Below, piece after piece: positions 16,544-25,970 of a DNA stretch of 64,000 bases. The stretch's first letter is position 1; each line of letters starts with the position of its first letter. A program made the translations under genes and the position numbers. Origin of the DNA: Robiginitalea marina (GTDB taxonomy: Bacteria > Bacteroidota > Bacteroidia > Flavobacteriales > Flavobacteriaceae); assembly GCF_024006985.1 (NCBI RefSeq), contig NZ_JAMXIB010000001.1:310001-374000 (forward strand), given 5' to 3'. The notes below the pieces were generated by a model. That model was not told where the DNA came from and ran no database searches. It saw only the letters and a program-made list of their open reading frames with translations.

Positions 16544-18310
16544 CTATATCGACGCCAAAAATTCGCTTAAATCCACATCCCTGTCCAGGCCGAGTTTCTT
16601 TTTCAGCCGATACTTCGACTTCAGGATGCTCTCAGGCAAAACATTCATGGTAGCAGCGATTTCTTTAGTGGTGAGATTCATCCTTAAAAACGCTGCGAGG
16701 CGAATTTCCTTTTCCGAAATCTCGGGTGAAAAGGTCTTGAGCTTTTGGTCAAAATCATTGTGCACCTGGGCAAAGTAGGTCTTAAAGGTCTCCCAGTCCT
16801 TGTCGCTGGCCTTTTCCTTTCGCAACAACATAGCAATACGCCTGAACTCCATTTTGAACTTTTCCGGTGATCTGCGCAGGTTCTCCAGATTGTCCTGTAA
16901 TTCCTCCAGGAAGGTGTTTTTCTGCACCAGGTGCAGGGTCTGGCTTGCCAGTTCCTTCTTTTTATGTTCGATTTCCTGCCTGTAGACCGCCTCCTGTTTT
17001 TCCCTCTGGATCCTGTTCCTTTTCATGCGCTGGCGAAAACCGAAGAAAAGTCCTCCTGAAACAGCCAGAAAGGAAAACATTCCCCCGGCGTACAGGCTTT
17101 TGGTCAGTTCATCCACTTTGGCTTTTTCATTCAGGGTATTGATTTCTTCCTGCTGCAGGGCCAGTTCGGCTTCTTTCTGGGCGGTTTGAAAACGAACCTC
17201 CAATGCGTTGATCTGCTCTACCTTTTCCTTCTGGAAAATGGAGTCATATTGCTCAAAATGTTTCTCCCTGAAGGTGTAGGCCTCCTTGTAGTTTCCATTC
17301 TGCGCATGGGCATCACCCAGGTCTTTCAGCAGCCTGACAAATTCCGGTTTGTTGTCTGTTTCATCGGCAAGGTTAAGGGCTATCCTTAAATACTCAAGTG
17401 CCTGGCCTGGCCTTCCCGTTTGCAGGCAAAGTGCCCCCAGATGGCGCCCGGCGGTAATTTGCATAGCCTGTTCGCCCGTCTTAATGCCCATAGCTATGGA
17501 ACGTTTCAGGTACGACTCGCTCATCGCGTATTCCCCGAGTTTCATATAGACTTCCCCAAGGTGGGCATACTGTTCCCCGGACTCAAAATCGTACTTTTCC
17601 GCCTCAAAATACTCCAGGGCCTCCAGGTAAATGGGCAGCGCCTCCCCGGGGCGGCCTGCAACGACATAATTTGTGGCCATATTCGACCTGGCTATGGCTG
17701 CTCCCCAGGGTTCATCGAATTCCTCACAAGCGGCTATCGTTTTTAAATAGTACGCATTGGATCGGTCTAACTGGTCCATTTCTCCCAGTAATACCCCAAT
17801 GTTTAAAAAAGTGGGGATTCTGTAGTAGTCGGTATCGCCCAGGATATCGGAGAACTCCAGGGATTTCATATAAGAATCCAATGCTTCATCGAGTTTGCCC
17901 CGGTTCTTCTGAACCACCCCAAGGACATTATACGACACCTGCTGCATTCCAAGGTTTCTTGCTTTGGCAAAGGAGTCTATCGCCTTTTTGTAAAGCCCCT
18001 CTGCCTTTACGTAGTCCCCGGTTTTGTTATAGTAAAACGCCAGGTCATTGAGTAACCTGGCCTGTATATTCGTGCTCTTTACCCCGGCGGCAAGGGTAAA
18101 TGCCGTATCCAGATAGGCCCGGGCCGTTTCGGGATCGTCCGTCATATAGTCATTAAAGATAGTTCTATAGGTATATATGAGCGGGGTATCCTTCTGGGTT
18201 CTCAGTAGTTGAAGCATACTGTCGAGGGACCGTGTATTGCGCGGCTGGCCCAAAAGGAGGCCACTTCCTATCAGGTAAATCAGGAGAAAAAGGATTGGCA
18301 AGCGATGCAT
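16544..18310 (-). CDS. TPR signalling protein with membrane helix, coiled coil and C-terminal LuxR-type HTH
   Basis: 588 aa. Signal peptide, then about eight tetratricopeptide repeats (residues 40-390), a coiled coil, one membrane helix (about 410-435), a second coiled coil and a C-terminal HTH. The HTH has SEKEIRLAAFLRMNLTTKEIA followed by SRKK-like basic turns (ILKSKYRLKKKLG). This architecture is a common Bacteroidetes sensor-regulator anchored in the inner membrane with the HTH in the cytoplasm. The start at 18310 gives the signal peptide; a longer form from 18406 would bury it. A -7-like TATCTTTT (18331-18338) precedes it. Divergent from the secretion-linked locus, so it may regulate it (inference). 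Confidence 0.85.
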   Translation of the reverse strand: MHRLPILFLLIYLIGSGLLLGQPRNTRSLDSMLQLLRTQKDTPLIYTYRTIFNDYMTDDPETARAYLDTAFTLAAGVKSTNIQARLLNDLAFYYNKTGDYVKAEGLYKKAIDSFAKARNLGMQQVSYNVLGVVQKNRGKLDEALDSYMKSLEFSDILGDTDYYRIPTFLNIGVLLGEMDQLDRSNAYYLKTIAACEEFDEPWGAAIARSNMATNYVVAGRPGEALPIYLEALEYFEAEKYDFESGEQYAHLGEVYMKLGEYAMSESYLKRSIAMGIKTGEQAMQITAGRHLGALCLQTGRPGQALEYLRIALNLADETDNKPEFVRLLKDLGDAHAQNGNYKEAYTFREKHFEQYDSIFQKEKVEQINALEVRFQTAQKEAELALQQEEINTLNEKAKVDELTKSLYAGGMFSFLAVSGGLFFGFRQRMKRNRIQREKQEAVYRQEIEHKKKELASQTLHLVQKNTFLEELQDNLENLRRSPEKFKMEFRRIAMLLRKEKASDKDWETFKTYFAQVHNDFDQKLKTFSPEISEKEIRLAAFLRMNLTTKEIAATMNVLPESILKSKYRLKKKLGLDRDVDLSEFLASI

Positions 18311-18617
18311 GGGTGAATGTTTTGATACTGAAAAGATAGCCCATTTTATGTGCCCGTGGGCATTACAGCCTAATGGGAAGATTAGGGTTGTCCAGAGGTT
18401 GTCCATGCACTTCGTCTATTAAACGATGCATTTAAAACTGTTACATGCCTGAATCACAGATATATAAATTACATCTTTCCATTTGGGAATTATGGACTGT
18501 CCATGCCGTTTTATGACGATGGAAGATGTTTATGTCCATACTTTGTCCATGCCTGAAATTAGGTGCGGGGTTGCTTTAAGGATAGTTTTGGGGTGTTGAA
18601 TCTAAAAACTTTATATC
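18311..18617. promoter_or_regulatory. divergent regulatory region with repeated GTCCATGC elements
   Basis: AT-rich intergenic region holding GTCCATGC at 18401-18408, 18499-18506 and 18545-18552. A GTCCATAC lies at 18534-18541, 11 bp from the last copy and on the same face of the helix. A partial GTCCAGAG is at 18390. CATGCCTGAA occurs twice (about 18444 and 18549). The -7 boxes are TATCTTTT (18331-18338, minus) and TAGTTTTG (18583-18590, plus). No gene is seen inside. Confidence 0.5.
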
Positions 18618-19166
18618 ATGAAAACCATTAATGCATTCACAACGATCAGAACCGTTTTATCGCGGGCAATGTTTATCAGTCTGCTGACTTTGGCGGCAAT
18701 CTCTTGCAGCAACGACGAGGACGAGGAACAGGCACCCACCCCGGACCCGGATGTTTCCTTCAGTGTACAACTTGTTAAAATTCGGGCATCCGAGATTTCA
18801 GGCGAGGGGAATGATGCCCTTGAAGTATTCGGAGAAATTACCGCTTCCCTGAATATTGGCACCACTTCGGACAACAGGCTCTTATGGTCCACAGATCTGG
18901 AAAACAATTTATCGGTTACTGAAAATGACTCACAAATTAGTGGGGCAGTTACCTTTACCGTGAAAGCTGAGGATGTTTCATCGGGAAGTATCGTTGTTGC
19001 TGGTGACCTTCAGGAATGGGACGGGGGTACTTTCATAGAAAATCTCGGTCAGGAGTCCATAACGCTTTCCTTGACCTCCATTTCAAGCCCGCAGGAATTT
19101 CAGCTTACATTTTCCGATGCGCCCAACCAAACCGTTGCCCTGACCTATCAGGTTTCGAGGCAATAG
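18618..19166 (+). CDS. small secreted lipoprotein, function unknown
   Basis: 182 aa. Lipoprotein signal ending at the cysteine of LAAISC (Cys31), then an acidic linker (NDEDEEQ) that fits a Bacteroidetes surface-export signal. A single beta-rich domain follows with alternating strands. No family recognised. Exact -7 box TAGTTTTG 27 nt upstream; strong terminator directly after. It faces the TPR-HTH regulator and is a likely target of it. Confidence 0.7.
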   Translation: MKTINAFTTIRTVLSRAMFISLLTLAAISCSNDEDEEQAPTPDPDVSFSVQLVKIRASEISGEGNDALEVFGEITASLNIGTTSDNRLLWSTDLENNLSVTENDSQISGAVTFTVKAEDVSSGSIVVAGDLQEWDGGTFIENLGQESITLSLTSISSPQEFQLTFSDAPNQTVALTYQVSRQ

Positions 19167-19172
19167 TTTATG

Positions 19173-19229
19173 ACAGTCGGCCTCTCAGGTAGTTGTAGAT
19201 TCAACAACTTGATGCCGGCTGTTTTTTTT
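19173..19229 (+). terminator. rho-independent terminator after the lipoprotein gene
   Basis: Two-part hairpin: outer ACAGTCGGC / GCCGGCTGT (one wobble pair), inner AGTTGT / ACAACT, then eight T. Confidence 0.8.
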
Positions 19230-19374
19230 CAATTCGGTAGCGTTCCGGCTCTTTGTTTCATAACAATTGAATGGCCGGTCAACGAAAGGGGAATTACCTC
19301 TTCCTGTCCTTTGTGGCCAGGGCCCTGCTACACGGTCTGAACCCTATCAGATCAACCGCCAATACCGCTGCGAT

Positions 19375-19860
19375 ATGAAAGCATTTTTTCTCCTTTTACT
19401 CATAATCCCTTTTTATACGAACGCCCAGACCCTTATGCGTCAAACCCTGGCACAGGCCGGGTCGGGCAGGCTGGTCCAGGCCGGGGGCAGGGGTTACTTC
19501 CTGCTGCAAAGTGTCGGGCAGGGAAGTGTTACCGGCACGTATACTGCCGGGAATGCCTCAGTCCGCCAGGGGTATATTCAGCCCCTGCCCATTCTCCTGA
19601 CGGGAGGGGATCCGGATGGCCTTGAAGCCCTTGTTTGGCCCAATCCGTTTGTAAACGGGGTGGTTGCGCGACTCGAGGCAGGCCTTGAAGAAGAGGTCCT
19701 TGTGCAGGTCTTCGATATTTCGGGGCGTTTGGTGCAGCGCATTGCCTATGTGCCCGAAACGCAGTTGGCCATCCCGCTGCTTAACCTTTCGCAAGGCATT
19801 TATTTTATACGATTCCTTTCAGGTCAGAAATCGATCACCAAACAATTGATCAAGTTGTGA
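19375..19860 (+). CDS. short type IX secretion (T9SS type A) cargo protein
   Basis: 161 aa. Signal peptide (cut after FYTNAQ), about 70 residues of passenger rich in Gly and Gln, then a type A C-terminal sorting domain. That domain has WPNPF, LVQVFDISGRLV, LNLSQGIYFIRF and the lysine-rich terminal strand. The T9SS would deliver it to the cell surface. ATG 19375 was chosen over an upstream in-frame ATG because it begins the signal peptide. First gene of a three-gene operon, sharing a GTGA overlap with the next. Confidence 0.85.
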   Translation: MKAFFLLLLIIPFYTNAQTLMRQTLAQAGSGRLVQAGGRGYFLLQSVGQGSVTGTYTAGNASVRQGYIQPLPILLTGGDPDGLEALVWPNPFVNGVVARLEAGLEEEVLVQVFDISGRLVQRIAYVPETQLAIPLLNLSQGIYFIRFLSGQKSITKQLIKL

Positions 19861-20513
19861 AGCGACTCGTTTTGATATTCCTGATGGGTGCGATTTGCCA
19901 GGTGTCCTTGGCGCAGAAGTTGTACGTGGAAACAGGGCAATCCATCACCGCCTTTGATTACCGGAATTCCGCAGGGGGAACCCTGGACAACCTGCTTCCC
20001 AAAGCCAAAACCTTCCTGTCTGCAGGATATGGCTTTCAATTGTGGGGCGACAAGGGTTACCTGCTCCTTGGCGCAAGCCTCCAGAACTACGGTGCGGTTT
20101 CCAGCGACCAGCTGCTCGATAATTATTATGAATGGGATGTCACCTATGCAGGCTTAAATACAGGCCTGTATTATCAGGTTTCAAGGATAAGGGAGTTTCG
20201 CTTCTTCATTAAACCCACCCTGTCGCTGGAGTACCTGTTGAGGGGAACCCAAACCCTCAACAACCAGGTCTTCAGCCTGTCTGGCGAAGACGAATTCGAC
20301 AACATACTATTGGTGCCCAGGGTAGGGGCAGGCGTGCAATATCCCATCTCCCGCAAAGCTGCCCTAAGCCTTACCTATGCCTTTGGAAGAAGTTTTTCCC
20401 TGGTGAATAACACCCCTGAGGACAGCGAACAACTCAACATTACCATGCATCAAATAAGCATAGGCATCTCGATAGTATTACCGGGATGCAACTGTGCCTT
20501 TAATAGTTATTGA
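19857..20513 (+). CDS. outer-membrane beta-barrel protein of the T9SS-cargo operon
   Basis: 218 aa, GTG start overlapping the previous stop by 4 nt (translational coupling). Signal peptide (about 1-19), then repeated amphipathic strands such as GYLLLGASLQNYG, AGLNTGLYYQVS and AALSLTYAFGRSFSL, and a final strand MHQISIGISIVL. No named family is certain. By context it could hold the neighbouring secreted proteins at the outer membrane. Confidence 0.75.
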   Translation: MKRLVLIFLMGAICQVSLAQKLYVETGQSITAFDYRNSAGGTLDNLLPKAKTFLSAGYGFQLWGDKGYLLLGASLQNYGAVSSDQLLDNYYEWDVTYAGLNTGLYYQVSRIREFRFFIKPTLSLEYLLRGTQTLNNQVFSLSGEDEFDNILLVPRVGAGVQYPISRKAALSLTYAFGRSFSLVNNTPEDSEQLNITMHQISIGISIVLPGCNCAFNSY

Positions 20514-20514
20514 T

Positions 20515-22422
20515 ATGAAAAAATATTACGTGTACTTCATTTGCCTCCTGTTATCGACATCTGTTTTTGCCCAGGTGGAGGGGATTACCTACCAGGCCGT
20601 GCTGATTGACAACAACCCGGATGAAATCCCGGGCATCGATGTGCCCTCGAACAGTATCCCGGAACAACCCATTGCGATTCGCTTCAGCATTGAGGATGCT
20701 TTAGGATCCATGGAGTATCAGGAAATACAACAAACGCAAACGGACCTTTACGGTACCATCAGCCTGACCATCGGGCAGGGCGAACGGACTCCTGAAAGCC
20801 TGGTGCCATTTGATCAGATCAACTGGGATGGTCCAAAAAGCCTGCGCGTGGACATTGACCTGCAGGCAGGCTCCGATTTCACGGAATTCAGCCGACAGCC
20901 TTTAACTTATGTGCCCTACGTCCGGCACCGCAATTTTATTGCCGATGGGGTAACCAACCTGAACAACGACCTCTATGTCAACAACGAAAGCTTTGCCCGT
21001 TTTTCGGGCGATGTGCTGGTCGAGCAGGACACCCGTCTCCAGAGGCTTACTGCTTTCGGGGAGTCCAATTTTAACCACAGGGTCACCATCGAGGCCCCTA
21101 TGGAAACGACCAACCAGTCCGATATTGATGCCTACCCCCTGAGGATTACCGGCAGCGCACACGGGATGGCCATTGAACTCAACGACAACATCCCCGACAG
21201 AACCACGAATTTTGTCTCTTTTTGGGATGGAAACGGCAATCCCGTAGGACGGATTGAAGGCTTCCAGGCCCTTACGGATGTCAGTCAGAATTTTATTCTT
21301 GAAGTTCTTCTTGCAGACGAGCCCGATATAGACGAGGCCAGGGAACAGGAGGACAATGATACGGCTCCGCCTGCTCCGGCACCTGGGGCCTTCGATATTT
21401 ATCTGAATAACGACTACAGCCTGAACCTTCTCCTTGAATATATCGATTTGATTGAAGCTTCCTCTACCTTCGGGTGGAACCTGGGGGCCTGTATTGGGGG
21501 CCTGGCAGTACTCGGGGACTGCGATGATGCCGCCTGGTCCTTCATCCAACTTATTATGCAGGGCGTACAAATTTCACTCTATGTGGGATATAATGAGCGA
21601 AACGTGGGGGTGGCTTTTGAGTCCGGAGGGGCAGATTATGCCGAATGGTTGAAGAAATTCGACGAAAACGAAAACCTGAGTTTCGGGGATGTGGTCGGGG
21701 TAAGGGCAGGGGAAATCTCGGCTCGATTTGCAGAGGCGGAAAAATTTATGGTGGTATCGCGGAATCCGATAGTATCCGGGGCGATGCCAAAACCCGGTGA
21801 GGAAAATAAGTACAGGCAGGTAGCTTTTATCGGGCAAGTACCGGTAAAGGTGCTGGGGGACGTCAACAAAGGGGATTATATCCTGCCCTCGGGAAATGGG
21901 GATGGAATGGCCATTGCCGTTTCCCCGGAGCAGATGCGATTGAACGATTACAGGCGGATCATTGGGGTCGCCTGGCAGGAATACCATGGAAACGACCTCT
22001 TTTCTTACATCAATACTGCTGTCGGGATCAACTCGGGTGACCTGGCCCGGGAGGTTTCGCAAATGCAGGTGATAATGAACCGGATGCAGGAGGCCCTGGC
22101 TGAAGTCAACCCTTCATATCACCCTGACTTTTTTGATGTGGAGTCCATTTCCGTGTCAAATTTGGGCGAAAAAACCCAGTCCAAAACAATGCAGCAGCTG
22201 CTATTGGAACGCCATGCCATTGGCCAGGGCGATGTTCGTCAGCAATTATTGGAAATGAAGGCCATGATGGAGGTGGAAGATAGCATGAGTCCATACTTCT
22301 CCTTCTCAAAATTGCCCTACCTGGAAGAGGTCCTGCAGAACCCTACCCCGCAGAACCTCGAAAAGTACAAGGCATTCTATGAAAAAGCGCTGACCAAACT
22401 CAAAGGCTTCGTGCAACAATAA
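20515..22422 (+). CDS. tail-fibre-like protein with peptidase G2 / intramolecular-chaperone autoproteolysis domain
   Basis: 635 aa, starting 1 nt after the previous stop. Signal peptide (1-19), a GITYQAVLID N-terminal domain, then a beta-rich shaft. From about residue 372 comes ADYAEWL...GDVVGV, then VSRNPIVSG, VPVKVLGDVNKGDYI and GMAIAV, the pattern of peptidase G2 domains that self-cleave and chaperone trimeric phage appendages. The C-terminal 150 residues are helical. Probably an exported, self-processed trimer. Cleavage itself is inference. Confidence 0.7.
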   Translation: MKKYYVYFICLLLSTSVFAQVEGITYQAVLIDNNPDEIPGIDVPSNSIPEQPIAIRFSIEDALGSMEYQEIQQTQTDLYGTISLTIGQGERTPESLVPFDQINWDGPKSLRVDIDLQAGSDFTEFSRQPLTYVPYVRHRNFIADGVTNLNNDLYVNNESFARFSGDVLVEQDTRLQRLTAFGESNFNHRVTIEAPMETTNQSDIDAYPLRITGSAHGMAIELNDNIPDRTTNFVSFWDGNGNPVGRIEGFQALTDVSQNFILEVLLADEPDIDEAREQEDNDTAPPAPAPGAFDIYLNNDYSLNLLLEYIDLIEASSTFGWNLGACIGGLAVLGDCDDAAWSFIQLIMQGVQISLYVGYNERNVGVAFESGGADYAEWLKKFDENENLSFGDVVGVRAGEISARFAEAEKFMVVSRNPIVSGAMPKPGEENKYRQVAFIGQVPVKVLGDVNKGDYILPSGNGDGMAIAVSPEQMRLNDYRRIIGVAWQEYHGNDLFSYINTAVGINSGDLAREVSQMQVIMNRMQEALAEVNPSYHPDFFDVESISVSNLGEKTQSKTMQQLLLERHAIGQGDVRQQLLEMKAMMEVEDSMSPYFSFSKLPYLEEVLQNPTPQNLEKYKAFYEKALTKLKGFVQQ

Positions 22423-22432
22423 AACAAATGTC

Positions 22433-24610
22433 TCAGGAGGCCCGCTCCACCAGCTCCAACTGGTCGAGGCTTACCTGCGTGGTAAACACGCCGTAATTCA
22501 CGATAGCCCTGTTTTTTTCAATACTGTCGATACTGCCCACCGACTTGCTCTCGGCGATCCTTACCCGGTCGCCCACTTTAAGGACCGGCCTGGGTTTTTG
22601 CTGTTCCTGTTTTTCGCGTTTCTTCCGGGCTACGTCTTTTTTCTTTCGGATCTCCCTGACCTCTTCCTGCACTTCTTTGGCCAATTCGGCCTTTTTGAGA
22701 GCTTCGCTGGCGCTTTCGCCCGTGGATTGTGTCCGGGGCTTGCGTTTGCTGTTTTCGGTCTCCACGATCCGCAGCAGGTCGGAAATAAGCGGGCGCTTTT
22801 TCTTGTCTGCGAAATACTTTTCGGCTGCCTTATCGACCCTGGTGCCCAGATGGATCATCCGCTGGTTGTAATCGTAAAGCTCCTGGTAATTGCTGAGCTT
22901 GTCCTGCAACCGGGCATTGAGCGCCTCCAGACGGCGGGCTTCCTCCCGGGCCCGGCTCTCCTCTTCTTGGAGCCGGTCGCCGGTTTGCGCCATTTTGGTC
23001 CGTTCCTTCTGGAGTTTGGCAATGCTTTCATCAAACCGGACTTTGCTTCGGGCCACTTTTTTCTTCGCCTTGTTAATGAGGCTGTAAGGGATTCCCATCT
23101 TCTGTGCCACTTCAAAAGTAAACGAGCTGCCCGGCTGCCCTAATTCGAGGTGGTAGGTAGGTTCCAGGGTTTTGCTGTCGAAGCGCATGCTGGCATTGGT
23201 GGCGTGGGGCAGCTCATCGGCAAGGGCCTTCAAATTGGCATAATGGGTGGTAAACACCCCAAAAGCCCCGCACTCATAAAAGGTTTCCATAAAGGTTTCC
23301 GCAAGGGCCCCACCCAGTTCCGGATCACTGCCGGTGCCAAATTCATCGATGAGCAAAAGGGTGGATGGGGTGCACTTCTTCAGGAAGGCATTCATGTTTT
23401 TCAGCCGGTAGGAATAGGTGCTCAGGTGGTTTTCAATAGACTGGTTGTCGCCTATGTCGGTCAGGATTTGGTCAAAAAGGCAACAGGAACTTCCTTCGTG
23501 CACCGGAATAAGCATGCCGCTTTGGAGCATGAGCTGCAAAAGCCCCAGGGTTTTCAGAGTAATGCTTTTACCGCCGGCATTGGGCCCGGATATGACCACA
23601 AGGCGGTTCCCGGGGTTCAGCTCCAGGGTCTGGGGCCAGGTCTTGTCGCCCCTTCTTCTGTTGGCCAGCATCAATAGGGGATGATACGCATCCCGGAGGA
23701 ACAGGCGCCGCTCCTCATTGATTTCAGGCAAGGTGGCGTCGAGCTCCCTCGCCAAATGGGCCTTTGCCGCGGCCAGGTCGATTTCCGCCATGATCTTCTG
23801 ATAGGCGAGGAGCTCATCGGCATAAGGCCTTAATTCCCGGCCGAGCTTCCGCAGGATGCGGTCGATTTCTTCCTTTTCCTCGAGTTCGAGCAACTGGAGT
23901 TCCCTTGACTGTTGCGTTACAGCGTCGGGCTCGATAAATACAATGCTTCCGGTTTTGGACGTACCCAAAACCTGGCCCCTGACCTTCCTGCGGTGCATCG
24001 ACTTCACCGCGAGTACCCTCCGGTTTTCCACGAAGGATTCCCGTATCTCATCCAGGAAATCTGCCTGGAGATAACGCGCAAGAGCTGCATTGAATGTTTG
24101 GTTGATTTTCCCCTGAATCTGCCGCATTTGCCTTCGGATACCCGAAAGTTCTGGGGAAGCGGAATCCTTTATTTCCCCGTGCCGGTCTATTGCGGCCTCT
24201 ACCTTTTCCGGAATTTCCGCAATAAAGGGAGCCTGCATCACCCAGGTGTGGAGAAAGGGAAAGTACTCCACAAATTTTCCAAGGAACCGCTGATGCTCCT
24301 GAATAAGCCGGCTTAAGAACCCCATTTTTCGAAAGGCTTCCACCGGGAGCAGTGAATTTTCGAGCCTAAGGAGGTTTAACTCCTGATCAATGCCTTCAAA
24401 GCCGTGGTTGGGCAGGCGGTTTTCACTCTGAAAGGACGACAGGTATTCCCGGGTACGCCCCAGGGATTCGCCCAGGGCTTCCCTGTTCTGGAACGGCACG
24501 ACAACGCTGGCCAGATTTTTTCCCGGCTCAGTCTGGCACCGGGCTTCAACAAGGGAGATGACCGAGGGAAATTCCAGGTCGTCCAGGGATTTTTTGGAAA
24601 CCTTCTTCAT
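22433..24610 (-). CDS. mutS2: MutS2-family DNA mismatch/recombination ATPase without Smr domain
   Basis: 725 aa. N-terminal MutS-III-like helical core, then the ABC ATPase with Walker A GPNAGGKS (about residue 345), DEFGTGSDP Walker B and FTTHY. A long charged coiled coil follows (about 510-660), then a short KOW-like C-terminal end (KVGDRVRIAESKSVG). The Smr nuclease domain found in Bacillus or Thermus MutS2 is absent. MutS2 acts on branched DNA or collided ribosomes in other bacteria. The start at 24610 lies 18 nt after an exact -7 box. Confidence 0.9.
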   Translation of the reverse strand: MKKVSKKSLDDLEFPSVISLVEARCQTEPGKNLASVVVPFQNREALGESLGRTREYLSSFQSENRLPNHGFEGIDQELNLLRLENSLLPVEAFRKMGFLSRLIQEHQRFLGKFVEYFPFLHTWVMQAPFIAEIPEKVEAAIDRHGEIKDSASPELSGIRRQMRQIQGKINQTFNAALARYLQADFLDEIRESFVENRRVLAVKSMHRRKVRGQVLGTSKTGSIVFIEPDAVTQQSRELQLLELEEKEEIDRILRKLGRELRPYADELLAYQKIMAEIDLAAAKAHLARELDATLPEINEERRLFLRDAYHPLLMLANRRRGDKTWPQTLELNPGNRLVVISGPNAGGKSITLKTLGLLQLMLQSGMLIPVHEGSSCCLFDQILTDIGDNQSIENHLSTYSYRLKNMNAFLKKCTPSTLLLIDEFGTGSDPELGGALAETFMETFYECGAFGVFTTHYANLKALADELPHATNASMRFDSKTLEPTYHLELGQPGSSFTFEVAQKMGIPYSLINKAKKKVARSKVRFDESIAKLQKERTKMAQTGDRLQEEESRAREEARRLEALNARLQDKLSNYQELYDYNQRMIHLGTRVDKAAEKYFADKKKRPLISDLLRIVETENSKRKPRTQSTGESASEALKKAELAKEVQEEVREIRKKKDVARKKREKQEQQKPRPVLKVGDRVRIAESKSVGSIDSIEKNRAIVNYGVFTTQVSLDQLELVERAS

Positions 24611-24628
24611 AGGCTTTGGGATTCCCCG

Positions 24629-24636
24629 CAAAATTA
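24629..24636 (-). promoter_or_regulatory. -7 box TAATTTTG for mutS2
   Basis: Exact TAnnTTTG on the minus strand, 18 nt before ATG 24610. Confidence 0.55.
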
Positions 24637-24749
24637 CGCAAAGGGAAGCAGACCCTGGTTGCATTAACCATACCCGTTTTCCCCCTTTGGTTTCCCTTTA
24701 TCAAACAAAGCCTTTTTCGTACCTTTAGGAATATAAAGTTTACGCGAAT

Positions 24750-25274
24750 ATGGGATTTAAAGAGCGCTATGGGGAACCCCTGTGGACACAGGTCAGAAGG
24801 TTGCCATATCTGGTGGCCATGGGTATGGAAGGAGCCGGGCGCAGCGGGTTGGCCGGGTCTGCCAGCGAACGCCACGCCATGGTGCTGGGCATGGTAGGGG
24901 GGAAGGAGGACTTTTCCGAAAACAAGCTCATCACGGCAATTGTGCCTGCAGGATCTTCGCCCGAACAGATGCAACTCCACGCTATGGAGCAGCACGATGA
25001 AATCCTGGATTGTTTAAAGGACCTTGAAATAAAGGATTACGCAGGGCTGCGAAAGCATATCGCCAGGGTGCTGGACAACGTGGTAGCAGCGCTTTCTTCA
25101 AGGGAATCGCAGCAAAGCGCAGGCGAATACAAAACCTGGCTGCTGCATATTGCAGAGGGGGTCGCCATGGCAGGCAAAGAAGGGGATTTCCTGGGGTTTG
25201 GCGGAGAGCGTTTCAGCGAGAATGAACGGGAATTTTACAAGGAACTGCAGCAAGCCTTCCGCAAGGGGGAATGA
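24750..25274 (+). CDS. conserved hypothetical helical protein cotranscribed with ung
   Basis: 174 aa, no signal peptide or membrane segment. The N-terminal half has KERYGEPLWTQVRRLPYLVAMGMEGAGRSG, and the rest is helical and acidic. The compactness and the ATGA overlap with ung suggest a small cytoplasmic partner cotranscribed with the glycosylase. No family assigned with confidence. A -7-like TACCTTTA lies at 24720-24727. Confidence 0.7.
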   Translation: MGFKERYGEPLWTQVRRLPYLVAMGMEGAGRSGLAGSASERHAMVLGMVGGKEDFSENKLITAIVPAGSSPEQMQLHAMEQHDEILDCLKDLEIKDYAGLRKHIARVLDNVVAALSSRESQQSAGEYKTWLLHIAEGVAMAGKEGDFLGFGGERFSENEREFYKELQQAFRKGE

Positions 25275-25963
25275 AAACCCCGATCCTGAAAAAGCCTATG
25301 GAGGTCGACATTGAACAAAGCTGGAAGGCGCTGGTTGGAACGGAATTTGAAAAACCCTATTTCCATGACCTGGCGCGGCAGGTGCGGGAAGAATACCGAC
25401 AACATCCCTGTTACCCTAAAGGGAGTAACATTTTTGCCGCTTTCAGCCATTGTCCCCTCAAGGAGGTAAAGGTCATCATCCTGGGGCAGGACCCCTATCA
25501 TGGCCCGGGACAAGCCAACGGGTTGTGTTTTTCGGTCAACGAGGGAGTGCCCCATCCGCCATCGCTTACCAATATTTTCCGGGAAGCGGTCAGGGATGTG
25601 GGTATCGCCTATCCCGAAAGCGGGGACCTGAGTCGATGGGCACGACAGGGGGTGTTATTGCTCAATGCCGTCCTTACCGTACGGGCAAACCAGGCCGGGA
25701 GCCACCAGCGCCTCGGCTGGGAAATTTTCACCGATGCCGTAATTAAAACCCTCTCTGAAGAAAAAGAGGGATTGATTTTCCTGCTCTGGGGTGGTTTTGC
25801 CAAAAAGAAGTCCTCCCTTATCGATGGGAAGAAACACAGGATACTGACCTCGGGCCATCCTTCCCCCCTAAGCGCCAACAGGGGCTTATGGTTTGGAAAC
25901 AGCCACTTCAGCAAGACCAATGAACTGCTGCAACAGCAGGGAAAACCCCCTATCCATTGGTAA
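25271..25963 (+). CDS. ung: uracil-DNA glycosylase
   Basis: 230 aa family-1 UDG removing uracil from DNA for base-excision repair. Catalytic water-activating motif GQDPYHGP (Asp74), uracil-binding SLTNIF and the Leu-loop HPSPLSA near residue 198 are intact. It overlaps the preceding gene by 4 nt (ATGA) and ends 7 nt from the convergent gene. Confidence 0.97.
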   Translation: MKTPILKKPMEVDIEQSWKALVGTEFEKPYFHDLARQVREEYRQHPCYPKGSNIFAAFSHCPLKEVKVIILGQDPYHGPGQANGLCFSVNEGVPHPPSLTNIFREAVRDVGIAYPESGDLSRWARQGVLLLNAVLTVRANQAGSHQRLGWEIFTDAVIKTLSEEKEGLIFLLWGGFAKKKSSLIDGKKHRILTSGHPSPLSANRGLWFGNSHFSKTNELLQQQGKPPIHW

Positions 25964-25970
25964 GGGGAAA

